A stretch of 6,584 bases of DNA from Clostridia bacterium. Its GTDB lineage: Bacteria; Bacillota; Clostridia; Christensenellales; UBA3700. The translations under genes and the position numbers were made by a program. Each line of letters begins with the position of its first letter. The stretch's first letter is position 1. The notes beneath the pieces are model-generated. The model was given only the letters and a program-made list of their open reading frames with translations. It searched no databases and was not told the DNA's origin. Below, piece after piece: positions 4,602 through 6,584 of this stretch. The stretch lies in contig CAAGRV010000190.1 in the NCBI GenBank assembly GCA_900772745.1, positions 1 to 6,584 of the forward strand. The letters run 5' to 3'.

Positions 4602-4946
4602 ATGGAAATGAGTGAAAAATTGATAAAATTAAGAAAAGAAAATGCTATGTCGCAAGCTACTTTTGCCCAAAAATTGGGAGTAGGTCAAGCGACTGTTTGT
4701 CAGTGGGAAAAGGGACTGGCAATGCCATCTTGTGAGTATCTCTACAAAATCGCCAAAGAATTCGATATGTCCGCAGACTATTTGTTGGGGATAAACGAAG
4801 ACGCGTCCAAGCGACTTGTTATGTATCGCAACACCACCACTTCCCAAAATCAACTGCTCAATATGTTCAAGCAGTTGGATTGTGCGCAAAAAGAATGTGT
4901 GCTCAAAGTTATGCACGAGCTGATAAGAAGTTCTACAAAGCATTGA
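4602..4946 (+). CDS. XRE-family helix-turn-helix transcriptional regulator
   Basis: From ATG 4602 this is a 114-residue protein. Residues 4-60 are a typical Cro/C1-type (HTH_3) domain: EKLIKLRKENAMSQATFAQK, GVGQATVCQWEKG as the recognition helix, then MPSCEYLYKIAKEFDMSADYLLG. Residues 80-114 (NQLLNMFKQLD...LKVMHELIRS) form a helical tail of the kind that mediates dimerisation. It should be a cytoplasmic DNA-binding repressor. ATG 4608 (MSEK) is the alternative start; neither has a proper ribosome binding site, in contrast to its neighbours. A longer frame from TTG 4581 would begin inside the promoter and is rejected. The gene diverges from spo0A across a region with 0A boxes, so a role near sporulation control is possible, by analogy with SinR; there is no direct evidence of orthology. 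Its targets are unknown. Confidence 0.9.
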   Translation: MEMSEKLIKLRKENAMSQATFAQKLGVGQATVCQWEKGLAMPSCEYLYKIAKEFDMSADYLLGINEDASKRLVMYRNTTTSQNQLLNMFKQLDCAQKECVLKVMHELIRSSTKH

Positions 4947-4970
4947 CAAATTCTCTATATATGATATAAT
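4943..4970 (+). promoter_or_regulatory. Consensus promoter of the FAD-dependent dehydrogenase
   Basis: A perfect TTGACA (4943-4948) and a perfect TATAAT (4965-4970) are 16 bases apart with a TGA extended -10 element. The -35 box overlaps the stop codon of the XRE gene (4944-4946). The start should be near 4977, and AAGGAGA (4984-4990) lies seven bases before ATG 4998. With both hexamers matching consensus, the gene should be highly expressed and independent of the XRE promoter. Confidence 0.85.
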
Positions 4971-4997
4971 ACCATAGGATAAAAAGGAGAAATAATT

Positions 4998-6398
4998 ATG
5001 TACGACGTAGTTATCATAGGAGCAGGTCCAGCGGGTATTTTTACCGCGTTGGAGCTTTTGAGAAAAGATTATAAAGGCAAAATTGTCATCGTAGAAAAGG
5101 GCAAAGCAATCGAAGAGCGAAGATGCCCAAAGTCTAAGACAAACAAGTGCGTAAACTGTAAACCATATTGCCACATTACCACTGGATTCAGCGGAGCTGG
5201 CGCATTTTCGGACGGCAAGCTATCTCTAAGTTATGAGGTAGGCGGTCAACTTCCTGAGCTCATCGGCGAAGATTATGCCCAAGAAATGATCAATTATACA
5301 GACAAGATTTATCTCGAATTTGGCGCAGATACCCACGTAGAGGGACTAGGTCAAGACGAAGAAGTCAAAGAAATCCGCAAGAATGCAATCAAGGCAGGTT
5401 TGAAGCTTGTTGATTGTCCAATCAGACACCTAGGCACGGAGAAAGCGCAAGATATTTATTATGCAATCGAGCAATATTTGCTCAATCACGGCGTAGAAAT
5501 TTTGTTCGGTTACCAATGCCAAAATATCACTTTGGAAAACAATGTTTGCACGGGTGTTATCATCGAGAACGGCAAGGAAGAAAGAGTGCTCAAAGGCAAA
5601 GACGTAGTTATCGCAACAGGTCGTCGTGGCGCTGATTGGCTCGAACACCTTTGCGCAGAACACAACATTATGCACCAACCTGGCACGGTTGACATTGGTG
5701 TAAGAGTCGAAGTGCGCAACGAGGTTATGGAAAAAGTCAATAGAGTGCTCTATGAGTCCAAGCTCATCGGCTATCCACAACCATTCAAGAACAAAGTTCG
5801 TACTTTCTGCCAAAACCCTGGCGGATTCGTATCTCAAGAAAACTACGACAACGACCTTGCGGTAGTCAACGGACACTCTTACAAAGAGCTAAAATCCAAC
5901 AATACCAACCTTGCTATTTTGTGTTCGCACAATTTCAGCGAGCCATTCAACCAACCTATCGCATATGCACAAAAGATTGGCGAGTTGACCAATATGTTGG
6001 GCGCAGGGCACATTATGGTACAAAGATTTGGCGATATTATGGACGGCAAGCGTACTTGGCCAAAAGAGCTATCTCGCTCCAACGTCAGACCAACACTTCC
6101 AGACGCAGTGGCTGGCGATATTACCGCAGCAATGCCATATCGTGCAATGTTGAATATCATCAACTTTATCCACGCAGTTGACCAAGTTGTACCAGGCTTT
6201 GCGGCAGAAGAAACGTTGCTTTATTCTCCAGAGCTCAAGTTCTACTCCAACAAAGTCAAGATGGACCAAGACTTCAACACCAGCATTCCTGGACTTCACT
6301 GCTTGGGCGATTCGAGCGGTTGGACAAGAGGTTTGATGATGGCGTCAGTGATGGGAGTTATTATGGGACAAAAGCTTTTCGACAAGCACAACAACTAA
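4998..6398 (+). CDS. FAD-dependent dehydrogenase (COG2509 type)
   Basis: This is a 466-residue flavoprotein of the uncharacterised 'NAD(FAD)-utilizing dehydrogenase' family. The dinucleotide-binding Rossmann motif is at the N-terminus (VVIIGAGPAG, residues 4-13), with the ribose-binding acid at E33 (VEKGK). A second FAD motif is ATGRRGADWL (206-215), and the C-terminal FAD-binding segment is CLGDSSGWTRG (435-445), whose GD contacts FAD in this fold. A cysteine cluster C43, C51, C54, C58 (RRCPKS...CVNCKPYC) lies just after the first Rossmann unit and might bind metal or an iron-sulfur cluster. FCQNPGGF (270-277) and LPDAVAGDI (367-375) are other motif-like stretches. There is no signal peptide, so it should be cytoplasmic. 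The substrate is unknown for the family as I know it; related folds oxidise or reduce small organic substrates. Start, ribosome binding site and promoter are clear, and the terminator lies at 6491-6522. Confidence 0.9.
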   Translation: MYDVVIIGAGPAGIFTALELLRKDYKGKIVIVEKGKAIEERRCPKSKTNKCVNCKPYCHITTGFSGAGAFSDGKLSLSYEVGGQLPELIGEDYAQEMINYTDKIYLEFGADTHVEGLGQDEEVKEIRKNAIKAGLKLVDCPIRHLGTEKAQDIYYAIEQYLLNHGVEILFGYQCQNITLENNVCTGVIIENGKEERVLKGKDVVIATGRRGADWLEHLCAEHNIMHQPGTVDIGVRVEVRNEVMEKVNRVLYESKLIGYPQPFKNKVRTFCQNPGGFVSQENYDNDLAVVNGHSYKELKSNNTNLAILCSHNFSEPFNQPIAYAQKIGELTNMLGAGHIMVQRFGDIMDGKRTWPKELSRSNVRPTLPDAVAGDITAAMPYRAMLNIINFIHAVDQVVPGFAAEETLLYSPELKFYSNKVKMDQDFNTSIPGLHCLGDSSGWTRGLMMASVMGVIMGQKLFDKHNN

Positions 6399-6419
6399 AT
6401 CGCAATCTAGCTACAACCC

Positions 6420-6460
6420 GCCACTCCATACGCTTAGCGTAATTCCCAAAGGGAGTTGGC
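6420..6460. repeat. Nested inverted repeats after the dehydrogenase gene
   Basis: An outer stem GCCA-CTCC (6420-6427) with GGAG-T-TGGC (6452-6460, one bulged T) encloses a perfect TACGC-TTA-GCGTA hairpin (6429-6441). An alternative CCC/GGG hairpin (6445-6447, 6451-6453) competes with the outer stem. No T-run follows, so it is not a standard terminator. It may be a 3' UTR structure that protects mRNA, or one copy of a short dispersed palindromic repeat. Confidence 0.45.
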
Positions 6461-6490
6461 AAAATCAAATTTGAAATCACGTCAAAAACA

Positions 6491-6522
6491 AAAGGCTCAC
6501 GAAAATTATCCGTGAGCTTTTT
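6491..6522 (+). terminator. Bidirectional intrinsic terminator
   Basis: GCTCACG (6495-6501) and CGTGAGC (6511-6517) form a perfect seven-pair stem with a nine-base loop, followed by TTTTT (6518-6522). On the other strand the stem is followed by TTTTGTTTTT, so it also serves the convergent gene whose stop codon is at 6545. Confidence 0.85.
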
Positions 6523-6544
6523 ATTATTCAACTTTGGAGAAAAA

Positions 6545-6584
6545 CTATTGTTCGATAGTGTTTTTGATGAGCGATGCGAGCGTG
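6545..6584 (-). CDS. C-terminal end of a convergent gene (partial)
   Basis: On the minus strand a frame open from the right edge reads TLASLIKNTIEQ and ends at TAG (6545-6547). The codons (CTC, ATC, GAA, CAA) resemble those of the neighbouring dehydrogenase, the peptide looks like the end of an amphipathic helix, and a terminator able to act in this direction begins about 23 bases beyond the stop. Too little is visible to identify the product. Confidence 0.45.
   Translation of the reverse strand, partial: TLASLIKNTIEQ

Noticed and set aside
5414..6299. Short frames on both strands inside the dehydrogenase gene
   Set aside because: All overlap a well-supported 466-residue gene and lack start signals.

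Overview
The window looks like chromosomal DNA of a low-GC, endospore-forming member of the Firmicutes (Clostridia-like), probably an uncultured gut or anaerobic lineage. The main evidence is a full-length Spo0A gene with an intact DNA-binding domain, Spo0A-box motifs beside it, strong AGGAGG-type ribosome binding sites and consensus sigma-A promoters. I cannot name the genus from the sequence.

The left part (about 1-2430) is accessory and mostly decayed, with genes on the + strand. A featureless AT-rich stretch (1-432) leads to a good promoter. Behind it lies a broken LytTR (AgrA/LytR-type) response regulator with an amber stop and a frameshift, then a 53-codon stub whose position and hydrophobic start suggest the front of an AgrC-like sensor kinase. 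Next comes an intact small lipoprotein (1318-1812). Last is a secreted-protein pseudogene with an ATA where its start should be, a stop and frameshift after the signal peptide, and two more amber codons. It reads as the remains of an agr-like signalling cassette plus cell-surface cargo.

The middle (2421-2660) is a self-contained minus-strand tRNA-Ser(UGA) unit: promoter, tRNA with encoded CCA, and terminator. It is followed by a strong hairpin terminator that ends transcription arriving from 2893-3453. Between that terminator and the gene are about 230 bases without a convincing gene but with nested inverted repeats.

The right part (2893-6584) looks like resident chromosome. On the minus strand are a double zinc-ribbon protein with a very acidic tail and spo0A. 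Divergent from spo0A is a small XRE-family repressor, followed by a 466-residue FAD-dependent dehydrogenase with its own consensus promoter. The 192-base spo0A/XRE intergenic region carries three Spo0A-box-like motifs, one a perfect TTGTCGAA, so Spo0A may control itself and the divergent regulator. The XRE promoter sits so close to the start codon that the message should be nearly leaderless, and a tiny ORF with a good ribosome binding site lies just upstream. A bidirectional terminator separates the dehydrogenase from the tail end of a convergent gene at the right edge.

There is no CRISPR array, transposase, integrase or recognisable defence system. The most interesting items are the Spo0A regulatory region, the unusual Spo0A context and acidic pocket, the acidic zinc-ribbon protein, and the decayed signalling cassette beside tRNA-Ser.
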